Below, piece after piece: positions 17,098 to 26,586 of a DNA stretch of 64,000 nt (its first letter is position 1; each line of letters opens with the position of its first letter). The stretch is from Streptomyces sp. NBC_01476 (GTDB lineage: Bacteria > Actinomycetota > Actinomycetes > Streptomycetales > Streptomycetaceae), in contig NZ_CP109446.1 of NCBI RefSeq assembly GCF_036227265.1, positions 62,001-126,000 on the forward strand. The letters are read 5' to 3'. The notes beneath the pieces are model-generated. The model saw only the letters and a program-made list of their open reading frames with translations. It made no database searches and was not told where the DNA came from. The position numbers and the translations under genes were made by a program.

Positions 17098-19785
17098 TCA
17101 GTCGGATCCACCGCCGAACCGCACGCCACGCACTTTCGTTCCGCCGGCCCGAACCTCAGGAGCCAGCCGTGACAGGAGCCGCATGGCCGCGTACCCCACT
17201 GACGACACCGCACAGGCCACGACCAGCTCGACCACGGACAGCGTGTCGGTCCCCAGCAGGTCGCGGAGCGGCGCCAGATAGACGCCGGCGACCTGCAGGC
17301 CCAGCGCGACGATGACGGCAACGGGCAGGAACGGATTCCCCCGTGTGCCCGGGCGGGCCCGCGACGCCAGAGCCACACCGAGCTGGCTGGCCCCGAGGAC
17401 CACGAACACCATGGTCTGCCACGGCCGCCCCGTCTGATGGGCCCAGCTGCCGGAGGCCAGTGTGAGGACGGTGATCACCGTACCCATGGTGAGAATCCGT
17501 GCCCACAGGCCGGCGCCCAGCACGGTCTCCTCCGGAGGCCTCGGTGGCTGCCGCATCGAGCCCTCCGCGGCGGGTTCGGCACCGAGCGCCACCCCCGGGA
17601 TGCCATGGGTGAGCAGATTGATCCACAGAATCTGCGCCGGCAGCAACGGAAGAGCCATCCCGAAGGCGGGCCCTACGAGCATCACCAGGATCTCGGCGCT
17701 CCCACCTGCCAGGCCGTACAGGAGGAAACGCCGCACATTCGCGTAAACACGGCGTCCTTCGTCGACGGCTGCCACGACTGTGCCGAGGTCGTCATCGGCC
17801 AGGATCAGATCGGCCGCCTGTCTTGCCACCTCCGTCCCACGGCGGCCCATGGCCACTCCGATGTCGGCCTGGTGCAGGGCGGGGCCGTCGTTGACGCCAT
17901 CGCCCGTCATGGCCACCACCTGGCCGGCGGCACGCCATGCCTGGACGATGCCGACCTTCTGCTCCGGGGTCGTACGGGCGAACACCCGTGCCGCGGTGAG
18001 GTCGGTGACCGCGTTGTGCCGGATCTGCTCACCGGTCACCACCTCGTCGTCCGCCGCGGCGATGCCCAGGTGTCGCGCGACCGCTGCCGCGGTCAGCGGA
18101 TGATCACCCGTGATGAGGACCGGTGTGATGCCGGCGTCGCGGCAGGCCGACACGGTGCCGACGGCGGCCTCCCGCGGAGGGTCCACGATGGCGACAAGAC
18201 CCAGCAGGCTCAGCCCCGACTCCCAGGACGGCGGTGGAAGCTCGCCCTCGTCCCGGTCGGCGGTCGCGACGGCGAGTACCCGGTGCCCCTGCCGCGCCAG
18301 CTCTCCGGCCCGGTCGGCGGCGGCCTCTCGCCGGGACGGATCGTCCGCTACCAGGTCCGGACCGAGTACCGCCTCCGGAGCGCCTTTGCACACGATCCGC
18401 AGTCCGCCGCCGGGACGGCGGTGGACCGTTGTCATCCGCTTCCGGGCACTGCTGAAGGGAACCTCGTCCACCCGTGGGTACTGCCGGTCGAGGTCCGCAC
18501 GGTCCAGGCCCAGTCTGCCGCCGGCGGTCAGCAGCGCGGCTTCCGTCGGATCGCCGAGGGCGAGCCAGGCACCGTGGGCGCCGTCCGGAGGCTGAAGAGC
18601 CGCATCGTTGCAGAGCATCGCGGCACTCAGAAGTTCCGCCAGATCGGGTGCGTCAGAGGGACGTACGGTGTGTCCGTCCCGTACCACCGTGCCCGTCGGC
18701 TCGTACCCCGTCCCGGTCACCTTTCCGTCGCCGAGCGGCGTCCACAGCCACTGCGCCGACATCTGTCCTTCGGTGAGGGTGCCCGTCTTGTCCGTCGCGA
18801 TCACGGTCACAGAACCGAGTGTCTCCACCGCGGGAAGCCGCCGTACGAGCGCGTGACGCTCGGCCATCCGCCGCGCCCCCAGTGCGAGGCTGAGCGTCAC
18901 AACGGCGGGCAGCGACTCGGGAACCGCGGCCACCACCAGGCTGATGGCCGCCACCACGGTCAATTCCACCGGTTGGCCGCGTGCCAGCCCGCTGGCAAGC
19001 ACCACTACGCAGAGAACGACCGCGAATCCGGCCAGCATCCGCCCGAAACCCGCCAGCCGCCGTTGCAGCGGCGTCAATTCGTAGGGCGATGTGAGCATCG
19101 AGGCGATCCGCCCCGTTGTACTCTCCGCCCCCGTCGCTGTGACCCGTACCTGGCCATGGCCTCGGACGACCACGGTGCCCGCCGAGACCACCGCCGAGGA
19201 CGCGGCGGAGCCGTCCGCGGCGGTCTTGTCCACGGGAAGTGATTCGCCGGTGACCGCCGACTCGTCCACCAGGAGGGTCACGGCCGTCAGGACCGTGCCG
19301 TCCGCCGGAACGACATCTCCTTCGCCGAGCAGCACGAGGTCCCCGGGGACCACCTCGGCTGACGGAATCTGCCGTTCCTCCCCGTCCCTGACCGCGCGGG
19401 CCGTGGGCGCACTCAGTTCCCGCAGCGCGGTGATCGCCCGCTCGGCCCGCACCTCCTGGACAGTGCCCACGGCGGTGTTGACCACAACGACGAAGACGAT
19501 GATGGTGGTGTCGGCGTAATCTCCGGTGACGACCGTCAGAGACGCGGCGGCCAGAAGGACCAGGATCAGCGGATCGCGCAGTTGCGTCAGGACCCTCCGC
19601 CACACGGGCGCGGGCCGCCGCGCGCTGACCGTATTGGGGCCGTGCCGTTCGAGTTCGGCTGCGGCCTGCGCCTGGGACAGCCCGCCGGGCTGTCCGGCTC
19701 CTTCCGGAGGTGCGGGCCTCACCACGAGGGCAAGCGCGTCAGCGAGGCCGGCCACCGCCCCGGACCACCGGCAGCCGCCGTCCAC
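17098..19785 (-). CDS. Cation-transporting P-type ATPase (type II, Ca2+-ATPase-like)
   Basis: 895 residues. An N-terminal cation-ATPase segment (LSQAQAAAELERHGPNTVS) is followed by actuator motif DESAVTGESLPVDK, phosphorylation site IATDKTGTLTEGQM (near 330), KGAPEAVLG and TGDGVNDGPALHQADIGVAMG. The membrane part has PESLPAVVTLSLALG in M4 and LWINLLTHGIPGVALG in M6, which places it with type II (SERCA/PMR1-like) pumps; the ion is not certain. The GTG start used here has no obvious ribosome-binding site. A much better site (AGGAGGAG before a GTG at 19831) exists about 45 bases upstream in another frame that closes after 37 codons, so the 5' end may be frameshifted or misread. Confidence 0.88.
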   Translation of the reverse strand: MDGGCRWSGAVAGLADALALVVRPAPPEGAGQPGGLSQAQAAAELERHGPNTVSARRPAPVWRRVLTQLRDPLILVLLAAASLTVVTGDYADTTIIVFVVVVNTAVGTVQEVRAERAITALRELSAPTARAVRDGEERQIPSAEVVPGDLVLLGEGDVVPADGTVLTAVTLLVDESAVTGESLPVDKTAADGSAASSAVVSAGTVVVRGHGQVRVTATGAESTTGRIASMLTSPYELTPLQRRLAGFGRMLAGFAVVLCVVVLASGLARGQPVELTVVAAISLVVAAVPESLPAVVTLSLALGARRMAERHALVRRLPAVETLGSVTVIATDKTGTLTEGQMSAQWLWTPLGDGKVTGTGYEPTGTVVRDGHTVRPSDAPDLAELLSAAMLCNDAALQPPDGAHGAWLALGDPTEAALLTAGGRLGLDRADLDRQYPRVDEVPFSSARKRMTTVHRRPGGGLRIVCKGAPEAVLGPDLVADDPSRREAAADRAGELARQGHRVLAVATADRDEGELPPPSWESGLSLLGLVAIVDPPREAAVGTVSACRDAGITPVLITGDHPLTAAAVARHLGIAAADDEVVTGEQIRHNAVTDLTAARVFARTTPEQKVGIVQAWRAAGQVVAMTGDGVNDGPALHQADIGVAMGRRGTEVARQAADLILADDDLGTVVAAVDEGRRVYANVRRFLLYGLAGGSAEILVMLVGPAFGMALPLLPAQILWINLLTHGIPGVALGAEPAAEGSMRQPPRPPEETVLGAGLWARILTMGTVITVLTLASGSWAHQTGRPWQTMVFVVLGASQLGVALASRARPGTRGNPFLPVAVIVALGLQVAGVYLAPLRDLLGTDTLSVVELVVACAVSSVGYAAMRLLSRLAPEVRAGGTKVRGVRFGGGSD

Positions 19786-20183
19786 AACCGTTCGGTCACC
19801 CGCGAGCTGTTGACGCCAGGGAACTCGATCACGGACTCCTCCTGCTCCGGGCAGTCGCCGTCAGCAGCGGCGAAGCGAGCCGTTCGGACCGTGACCGTGG
19901 GTCACCGGCCCAACGGGCACTCTCAGAAAATGGTGTCAGACGGATATTCCCTATCAGATCGCGTCAGCGTTGTACGTCACCAGGGGCTGGACGTCACGGT
20001 GCGGCAGGTCTCCGGCACACCGAGCGGTGCGGTGGACGATGTCCTGCTCGTCGACGACGTCGTTGAAGGGCAGGACGACTGTGCCCGCACCTGATCATCG
20101 GACGGCAGCGGGCCGCCACCTCACTGCCCGGGTTTCGCGTGTCGCGGTGCCGGCAGACGCCGCCGTCCGGTGATCGTTGCCTC
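19786..20183. other. Intergenic region between the P-type ATPase and DMT protein genes
   Basis: About 400 bases between divergently oriented genes. It holds the strong but out-of-frame start signal for the ATPase, and on the plus strand a 54-codon frame from ATG 19930 to TGA 20094, rich in Val and Asp, that I cannot identify. Nothing else is supported. Confidence 0.45.
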
Positions 20184-21038
20184 ATGGACACCGCCATCGC
20201 GGTGCTCGCCGCCCTGCTGTCTGCCGTCTGCTTCGGCGTCTCGTCGGTTGTTCAGCAGCACGCAGCGAGCGAGGCCCCCGCCAAGGAGTCGCTGCGGCTC
20301 GGTCTGGTTCTCCATCTCGCCCGCCGCCCGGTGTGGCTGGCCGGGATGGCGCTGACCGGCCTCTCCTTCGTGATGCAGGGGCTCGCGTTGACCTTCGGCC
20401 CGCTGGTGCTGGTCCAGCCGATCGCCGCCACCGACCTCGCTTTCGCGCTGCCGCTGCTGGCCCGGCTCCACGGTGAGCACCTCAACCGCTGGGAGGTGGC
20501 CGGGATCGCCTGCACGGCAGGGGGTGTGGTCACCTTCCTCACCGTGCTGCCGCCTGCCTCCAGCGGAACGACGGTCCCAGGGCTGCTCGACTGGCTGCCG
20601 GTGCTCGTCGTCGCCGGTGGCGCGGTGGCGCTGTTCGCGTCTGTCGGGTCGAGGAGCGGGCACCGGGCACAGACCACCCTGTACGGCGTTTCGGCGGCCT
20701 TGCTGTTCGCTCTGCTCGACAGTCTGACCAAGAGCGTGGCCGGCCGGGCTCGGGCCGACGGATTCGGCGTGCTCTTCCACTGGGAGCCGTACGTGCTCAT
20801 CGTCGTCGGCATCGTGGGGCTGGTCCTGTCGCAGAGCGCCTTCCAGGCCGGTTCGCTGGCCATCAGCCTGCCGGTCATCGACACGCTGGAGCCGATCGGC
20901 GCGGTGCTGATCGGGGTTGTCGTCTTCAATGAACGGCTCGCTTCTTCCCCCGGGGCTGTGTTGGTGCAGGCCGTGGGTGCGGGTGTCGCCGTGACCGGCA
21001 TCGTGATCCTCGCCCGGTCGCGCCTGGCCCGGGCGTGA
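20184..21038 (+). CDS. DMT-superfamily membrane protein (EamA/NIPA-like)
   Basis: 284 residues with about nine hydrophobic segments, beginning TAIAVLAALLSAVCFGVSS and followed by VVQQHAAS. The AxAAxxFGxSSVxQ style N-terminus, the internal repeat of four-to-five helix halves and the closing GAVLIGVVVFNERL and GVAVTGIVILARSR segments are typical of drug/metabolite transporter relatives. The substrate cannot be told. The chosen ATG is 15 codons inside the open frame and starts the first helix. It is the first of two plus-strand genes inside the stress island. Confidence 0.82.
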   Translation: MDTAIAVLAALLSAVCFGVSSVVQQHAASEAPAKESLRLGLVLHLARRPVWLAGMALTGLSFVMQGLALTFGPLVLVQPIAATDLAFALPLLARLHGEHLNRWEVAGIACTAGGVVTFLTVLPPASSGTTVPGLLDWLPVLVVAGGAVALFASVGSRSGHRAQTTLYGVSAALLFALLDSLTKSVAGRARADGFGVLFHWEPYVLIVVGIVGLVLSQSAFQAGSLAISLPVIDTLEPIGAVLIGVVVFNERLASSPGAVLVQAVGAGVAVTGIVILARSRLARA

Positions 21039-21235
21039 CGCGAGGGAGCCAGGAAGTCCTGCTCACGCGGCGGCCCGCGAATGCCGCGGGCGGGGCGCCT
21101 GCCCCGGACGGGGGGTTCGCTGCGCTGTCCGCGCCGTGCGAGTATCCGGCGGCTGGCGGCCGGGCACCGTCGGTGTGAGGGTGGGAAGGCAGGCCGCTCG
21201 CAAGGCTTCGGTGCCGGACTCGGAGGTGGGGTTTC

Positions 21236-22102
21236 ATGCCTCGTCCCGTAACGGCCGGGGTGGACGGTTCCGCGGAGAGCAAGGCCGCCGCGGCCTGGGC
21301 CGCCCGGGAGGCGGTGCGCCGCGGGCTTCCCTTGCATGTCGTGCACTCCTGGGGGTGGCACCCCCAGTTGCCCGCGCCTCTGGACATCCAGGCGAGGAGC
21401 CGCGCGGAGCGCACCGTTCAGGAGGCCGAGACCTGCCTGCGCACCGCGCATCCCGGGCTGGTTCTCACCACCGCGATGACCACCGAACCGGCGGTGCCCG
21501 CTCTCCTGGACTGCTCGGAGAGCGGGCAGATGCTCGTACTGGGATCGAGCGGGCACAGTGCCGTCGCCGGGTTCCTGCTCGGCTCCATCGGCCAGCAGGT
21601 CCTGGCGCGGGCCACCGGCCCGGTGGTGATGGTGCGGGCGAACGAACATGCCGACGAAGACCAGGAAGGCAAGGACATCGTCGTCGCTCTGGCGGAACTG
21701 GGTGGTGCCGCTCAGCCGCTGCTCCGGTTCGCCTTCACGGCGGCGGACGCGAGAGGAGCGGCGGTGCGTGCGACGCACACCTGGAATGTGCCCTCCGCGA
21801 TTCGTCACGACGCCGAGGCCCTCCGGCTCGTGGAGGAGGACGGGGGAACAGCGGACCGTGCGGAGAAGGCTCTGTCGGACGCCCTCCGTCCGTGGCGCCG
21901 CACGTTCCCTCGACTGCGGGTGGTCCAGCAGGTCGAACGCGGGGATCCGGGAGAGGTACTGGTACGGGCGGTGCCCGATGCCGCCTTGATGGTCATCGGC
22001 CGCAAGGTGCGCCCGGCGGTCCTCGGTACGCACATCGGCCCGGTCGCGCACGACGTCCTGCATCACGTCGCGGTGCCGGTCGCCGTGATACCGCACGGCT
22101 GA
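21236..22102 (+). CDS. Universal stress protein, tandem UspA domains
   Basis: 288 residues. Domain one opens PVTAGVDGSAESKAAAAWAA and has G-2x-G-9x-G-S (GSSGHSAVAGFLLGS). Domain two begins DIVVALAELGGAAQPLLRFA without the usual VDGS and has a degenerate site (GRKVRPAVLGTHIGP), so probably only the first half binds nucleotide. Start ATG follows GGAGG at 10 bases. It is transcribed toward an ATPase remnant on the other strand. Confidence 0.92.
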   Translation: MPRPVTAGVDGSAESKAAAAWAAREAVRRGLPLHVVHSWGWHPQLPAPLDIQARSRAERTVQEAETCLRTAHPGLVLTTAMTTEPAVPALLDCSESGQMLVLGSSGHSAVAGFLLGSIGQQVLARATGPVVMVRANEHADEDQEGKDIVVALAELGGAAQPLLRFAFTAADARGAAVRATHTWNVPSAIRHDAEALRLVEEDGGTADRAEKALSDALRPWRRTFPRLRVVQQVERGDPGEVLVRAVPDAALMVIGRKVRPAVLGTHIGPVAHDVLHHVAVPVAVIPHG

Positions 22103-22127
22103 ACCGGGACATCTCTCTCAACCGTCG

Positions 22128-22691
22128 CTACGCCCCTGACGTCTCGGTATGGCCGGCGGATGACCCGGCCCCTCGGCGCGGAAGGCGTGTCCGGCCACGG
22201 GCCGGGCTCGTTGGTGGGCGTATGGACACCAGACGGCAGCGGAACGGCACCGGTTTCGCCCGTACGTTCGCAGCACTTAGGAGCTGCGCGGGGGCGAGGA
22301 ATTCGGTGCCGAAGACGGAGTGCAGCGCAGGCACGTAGATGATGGCGGCGGCGACGGCGAGGGAGAAGGCGATCCCCCACAGGAGAGGGCGGTTACTGAG
22401 GACACCGATGGAGCGAAGAGAAGCGTGCTGGGTCCGGGCCGCGAAGGCCGTACCGATCTGGCAGGCGACGATGCCGAGCCACGCGACGGTGGTGGCCTGC
22501 CGGTACACATGGTGGGGCTCGGAACCCTTGCCGGTGGCGTCGCCACCGCGCCGGACGAGGGTGTTGGGGCCGTGCACGGTCAGCCGGCGGGCGGCTTCAC
22601 GGGTGGAGAGCCCGGCATCCGAGGAGCGCAGGTCACGGTAGAGCAGGGCCAGCGCCTCACGCGGGTCGCCCGGGGGCGCCGGTTCAGTCAC
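22128..22691 (-). pseudogene. Internally deleted P-type cation ATPase
   Basis: The frame starts at GTG overlapping the stop of the upstream USP gene (GTGA). It encodes the N-terminal cation-ATPase segment ([20 protein letters not shown], then [17 protein letters not shown]), and about 15 residues later jumps to the last membrane helices ([20 protein letters not shown], then [19 protein letters not shown]). The actuator, phosphorylation and nucleotide-binding domains, some 700 residues, are gone. After EFLAPAQLL the sequence degenerates. It is a remnant of a third cation pump once in operon with the USP. Confidence 0.8.
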
Positions 22692-23578
22692 CGGGGCGGG
22701 CTTGGCGGGCGTGCCACGGCCACCGGGCAGTGGGCGTGGTGGAGCACGGCCTGGCTCACCGATCCCAGCAGCATGCCTGTGAAGCCGCCACGTCCCCGGG
22801 CTCCGACGACGAGAAGCTGTGTGTTCCGGCTCGCGGCGACGAGTGCCTCCCGTGTCGCCGAGTGGACCAGCCTGCGCTCCACCGGGACCTGCGGGTACCG
22901 CTCCGCGCAACCGGCGAGTGCCTCGGCCAGCAGCCGCTCCTCGTCCCGTTCGAGCATGCCGGGCCCGTAGGCGTAGGGTGTCGCGGGATCCTGGGGCGGC
23001 GGGGGCACGGGCACGTTCCAGGTCGTCCACGCGTGCAACGCCACAAGGCCGGTCCCGCGCAGAGCGGCCTCCTGGAAAGCGAAAGCCACGGCGTCCCCCG
23101 CGGCCGGGGAGCCGTCAACCCCCACAAGCACCGGTCCTGTGGCGTCGTACGTCCCGCGCAGCACCAGTACGGGGCATCGGGCATGCGCTGCCAGATCCAC
23201 GCCGGTCGATCCCACCAGCAATCTCGTGAAGGTCCCTGTCCCCCTGGAACCGACGACCACCAACTGCGCGGTCCGCGACTGCTTCTCCAGGACTGTCAGC
23301 GCGTCACCGGCCACCACGGCCCGGGAGACCTCCACCTGCGGTGCCACCGCACGGGCACGTTCCACCGCCCGTGCCATCAGGGGATCGGTGAGCGCACGCA
23401 TATCCGCGTCGGTGCACACCAGCGGCGGGCTGCTCAACGGGATGCGCAGTTCGGGCTGGACGAAGGCATGGACCACCCGGAGGTCCGCGGCACGCCGCCG
23501 GGCCTCGCGGGCGGCCTCCGCGACAGCGTCGAGACTCGACGCGGAACCATCGGTCCCGACCACCACCGGACCACCCAC
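22688..23578 (-). CDS. Universal stress protein, tandem UspA domains
   Basis: 296 residues. Both domains keep the nucleotide signature: [15 protein letters not shown] in the first and [15 protein letters not shown] in the second, with domain starts [20 protein letters not shown] and [20 protein letters not shown]. It is the only one of the four USPs here with two intact sites. Start is a GTG; a GGAGAGG lies about 10 bases upstream. It precedes and overlaps the ATPase remnant, and Hsp20 lies upstream on the same strand. Confidence 0.92.
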   Translation of the reverse strand: MGGPVVVGTDGSASSLDAVAEAAREARRRAADLRVVHAFVQPELRIPLSSPPLVCTDADMRALTDPLMARAVERARAVAPQVEVSRAVVAGDALTVLEKQSRTAQLVVVGSRGTGTFTRLLVGSTGVDLAAHARCPVLVLRGTYDATGPVLVGVDGSPAAGDAVAFAFQEAALRGTGLVALHAWTTWNVPVPPPPQDPATPYAYGPGMLERDEERLLAEALAGCAERYPQVPVERRLVHSATREALVAASRNTQLLVVGARGRGGFTGMLLGSVSQAVLHHAHCPVAVARPPSPPR

Positions 23579-23707
23579 GGGTCATCCCGCCTCTCCGCTC
23601 ACCAGAAGGCTTCGCCCGGCGTGCCCCGGGTGGCAGGCCGGCCGCTGACGCGCTGGTGAACCGCGCGTGGAGCCGCGCACCGCGCACGGCCCGGCCGGCC
23701 CCAGACG

Positions 23708-24121
23708 TCAGCTCTTCTCGCCGATCTGGATCTTCCGGGGCCGCCTCTCACTCTCGGCCAGGGGCACTGTCACGGTGAGGATGCCCTTGTCGTAGGCAGC
23801 GGTGATGTCCTCCTCGCGGACACCGGAGGGGAGTTGAACCGCCCGGGTGAAGGAGCCGTAGCGGAACTCCGAGCGCCGCTTCGTACGCTCCTCCTCGGAG
23901 CGCTCACCGTGCACGGTCAGTATCCCGTCCTGCACGGTGATCTCCACGTCCTTGCCGGGGTCGATGCCTGGCAGCTCGGCCCGCACCACGAACGCCCCGT
24001 CCTCGGTCGACTCCTCCACCCGGATCATGTGCTCCCCACCGCGCAGACGCATCTCCCAGGGAAAGTCCTCGAGCACCTCCGGCCACCAGCGCGGACGCCT
24101 CCGCGTCAGTTCACCGGCCAT
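23708..24121 (-). CDS. Hsp20/alpha-crystallin small heat-shock protein
   Basis: 137 residues. An alpha-crystallin domain runs from about residue 42: FVVRAELPGIDPGKDVEITV, DGILTVHGERSEE, FRYGSFTRAVQLP and the KGILTVTVPL strand, with a short C-terminal tail holding KIQI as the I-x-I anchor. The Trp-rich N-terminus (RWWPEVLEDFPWE) is typical of the HspX-like group. The open frame extends 40 codons upstream; the chosen ATG has GGGAGGTGA just before it. It holds unfolding proteins and, in actinobacteria, is a common member of hypoxia/dormancy regulons, matching the USP neighbours. Confidence 0.94.
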   Translation of the reverse strand: MAGELTRRRPRWWPEVLEDFPWEMRLRGGEHMIRVEESTEDGAFVVRAELPGIDPGKDVEITVQDGILTVHGERSEEERTKRRSEFRYGSFTRAVQLPSGVREEDITAAYDKGILTVTVPLAESERRPRKIQIGEKS

Positions 24122-24274
24122 ACGGCTCACCTCCCGGTATCGCCTCTCCTGTTCACGGTCCTCCGCCCTGGCGGCGCCCGCAATCCGGAACCCGCGGGAC
24201 CCTCTTCCTGCAGCCTTTGATCGTGATCGGCGTCCCATCACCTCCCCAGGGCCGGCATGCCGGCCCCGAACCTC

Positions 24275-26581
24275 CTACGTCTCCCCCACCGCCGTGCTCG
24301 CCGTGCGCGCGGCACGGACGGCCGGGAGAAGGCAGGCGGCTGCCGCCAGCAGCACCGTGGCCGCAACCAGGCTCAGGAGGACAACCGGCGAGGGGGTGCG
24401 GGCGATCCCGGCACCGATCCCGCTGGCGGCACCCTCCATGTCGACCAGGTACTGGGAGGCCAGGACACCCAGCAGGGCACCGCAGACGGCCGCGGCCAGG
24501 GCGAGCAGCGCATTGCTGGTGACGATGGTGGCCACCGTCTGCTGCGGGGTGAGTCCGACGGCCCGGTACGCCCGCAGGTCACGGGTGTGGTCGCGCACCA
24601 CAGTGGCGATGGATGTGGACATCTCGGCGAGGACCACCAGGGCCAGCAGCAACAGCAGGCCGAGGATCACCCGGCGCATGGGCGGGAACTCCACGGCCGC
24701 CGGGTCGGTGACCCGGTGGATCTCGACGGTGCCGTGGGTGGCCGCGGTGAGCGCGGTCTGCTCGGCCGCCGGTGCGACGCCGGGCGCCAGTTGCAGGTCG
24801 TAGGAGGTGGGCCGGAGCGTCGGGTCCTGGTCCTGCAGGATGTCGAACCCGGTGGACACCACCCGTCCGCCGTCCTGCGTCTCGATGCAGCGGCCGACCA
24901 GGTGAAGGATGTGCGGGGTGCTGCCGACGGTCAGACGTACCCACTGCCCGACCGAGACGTCGAGCGCCGTGAACAGCCCCTGGCCCGCGACGGCTTCGTC
25001 GGGGGCGGACGGCGCGCGGCCCTCGACGACAGCGAACGGGTAGGGGTCGGCGGCGGTGCCGACGCCGCGCAGCGCCACCGTCTCGGTCTGGCCGGGGGCG
25101 AGCGCCGCCAGGTCCACCTCGGGGCGTGCGGCGGCGACGCCGGGCACCGCGGCCACCTGGCGCTCGACCTGCTGCGGGTCGGTCCCGGCCCGGGCGGTGA
25201 GCTGGCCGGCCAGCCCGTAGCGGGCGGGGTGCTGCTGGAAGGCGTCCAGGGTCGCCCAGGTGCCCAGCGCGGCGCTGATCATCAGCACCGACACGGTCAG
25301 CCGGGCGGCGGCAGCGGCCGAGCGGCCGGGCCGGTGGGCGACGGCACGCCAGCCGAGGACGAGCGGGGGCGGCACCCGCAGCCGCAGGGCGATGCGGGCG
25401 GCGCCGGAAAGCCGCCGGCGTCCGGTGACCGCGGTGCGTGCGACGGGGATGGCCGGGAGCCGGGCCGCCCGCCAGCCGGCCAGTGCCGTTCCGGTACCGA
25501 TCACCAGCAGGGTGGCGAGCGCGGTGAGCGGGAGCGACCAGCTCTGCGAGGGCAGGGTGCGCCACACCGCCATGGCCTGGCCGAGCGGGCCCGGCACCCG
25601 TGTGCCCAGCAGCTCGGTGGCGGCCAGCGCGGTCAGGACACCGGCGCCGGAGAGCACCAGATGCTGGATCAGGAACATGCCCGCGACCTGAACGGGTGTC
25701 AGCCCGATCGCCTTGAGGACGGACACGTCGCGGGCGTGGGCCCGCACCCGTACCCCGATGCCGCCGGTCGCCGCCACGGCCGCTGCCAGCAGCGCGCCGA
25801 TGCCGAAGATCCCGGTGAGCAGACCGAGCAGGTGGTTGTCGCCCTCGGCGTCGGCGCGGGCGTCGCGCCAGGTGGACACGGCCACGACCTTGTCGGGGCC
25901 CACGGCGGCGACGGCCTGCTGGACCAGGTAGCGGGTGTCGCCGGGATCGGAGGTGACCAGGCCGACGGTCTGCGTGCTCTGGTGGGTGCGCGCGGCCAGG
26001 TCGTCGACGAACGCGGCCGGCGCCCAGCCGATGCCCGGCCCCGCGCCGCTGGCGTAGTGCGGCTCGGCCGTCTCCGCGATGCCCGCGACGAGCAGGCGTA
26101 CGGTGGCGCCGCCGTCCCGGGCGGTCAGCACATCGCCCGGCCCAGCCCACAGCGCGGCGGCCACGGACTGTTCCAGCACGACGCCCGCGGGAGCCGGGGC
26201 ACCGCCGGTGAACCACGAGCCGGAGACGAGGTCGGGCCGCCCCACCGACGGCGGACGGCTGCCGGCGGCCCGCAGACCCACGGTCGCCTTGTCGGCGCCG
26301 TGCTGCACGGTGACGGTGACGGTACGGAACGGCCCGGCGACCTCGGTGACGGTGTCCAGCCGGCGCAGCGGCGCGGTGTCGGCGCCGCTGTCCACCCGCA
26401 GCCACACGTGTGCACCGTGGGTGGCGGTGAACAGCCGCTGCCAGGGGTGGGCGGCCACGACCAGGAGGGCGACGGACATCACCAGGGCGACCGTGACACC
26501 GGCGCTCGCCAGCACGATGGTCAGTGCCTGGCCCCGGTGGGTGCGCAAGTCGGCCTGGGCCCAGCGCAGTACGGCACGCAC
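24275..26581 (-). CDS. ABC transporter permease, FtsX/MacB-like, two FtsX cores
   Basis: 768 residues. A signal-anchor helix near the N-terminus (ALTIVLASAGVTVALVMSVA) precedes a long extracytoplasmic domain. A first FtsX core follows (HLLGLLTGIFGIGALLAAAV, VLKAIGLTPVQVAGMFL), then a second large loop and a second core (RAYRAVGLTPQQTVATIVT) near the C-terminus. Roughly eight to ten membrane segments. Start GTG lies 5 bases after the ATPase stop, so the two form one unit. Such permeases export peptides, lipids or antibiotics, or act mechanically rather than by transport; the substrate is unknown. Confidence 0.9.
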   Translation of the reverse strand: MRAVLRWAQADLRTHRGQALTIVLASAGVTVALVMSVALLVVAAHPWQRLFTATHGAHVWLRVDSGADTAPLRRLDTVTEVAGPFRTVTVTVQHGADKATVGLRAAGSRPPSVGRPDLVSGSWFTGGAPAPAGVVLEQSVAAALWAGPGDVLTARDGGATVRLLVAGIAETAEPHYASGAGPGIGWAPAAFVDDLAARTHQSTQTVGLVTSDPGDTRYLVQQAVAAVGPDKVVAVSTWRDARADAEGDNHLLGLLTGIFGIGALLAAAVAATGGIGVRVRAHARDVSVLKAIGLTPVQVAGMFLIQHLVLSGAGVLTALAATELLGTRVPGPLGQAMAVWRTLPSQSWSLPLTALATLLVIGTGTALAGWRAARLPAIPVARTAVTGRRRLSGAARIALRLRVPPPLVLGWRAVAHRPGRSAAAAARLTVSVLMISAALGTWATLDAFQQHPARYGLAGQLTARAGTDPQQVERQVAAVPGVAAARPEVDLAALAPGQTETVALRGVGTAADPYPFAVVEGRAPSAPDEAVAGQGLFTALDVSVGQWVRLTVGSTPHILHLVGRCIETQDGGRVVSTGFDILQDQDPTLRPTSYDLQLAPGVAPAAEQTALTAATHGTVEIHRVTDPAAVEFPPMRRVILGLLLLLALVVLAEMSTSIATVVRDHTRDLRAYRAVGLTPQQTVATIVTSNALLALAAAVCGALLGVLASQYLVDMEGAASGIGAGIARTPSPVVLLSLVAATVLLAAAACLLPAVRAARTASTAVGET

Positions 26582-26586
26582 GGCGG

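Noticed and set aside
17437..19242. Plus-strand open frame of 601 codons opposite the P-type ATPase
   Set aside because: Antisense shadow; the minus strand holds all the P-type ATPase motifs.
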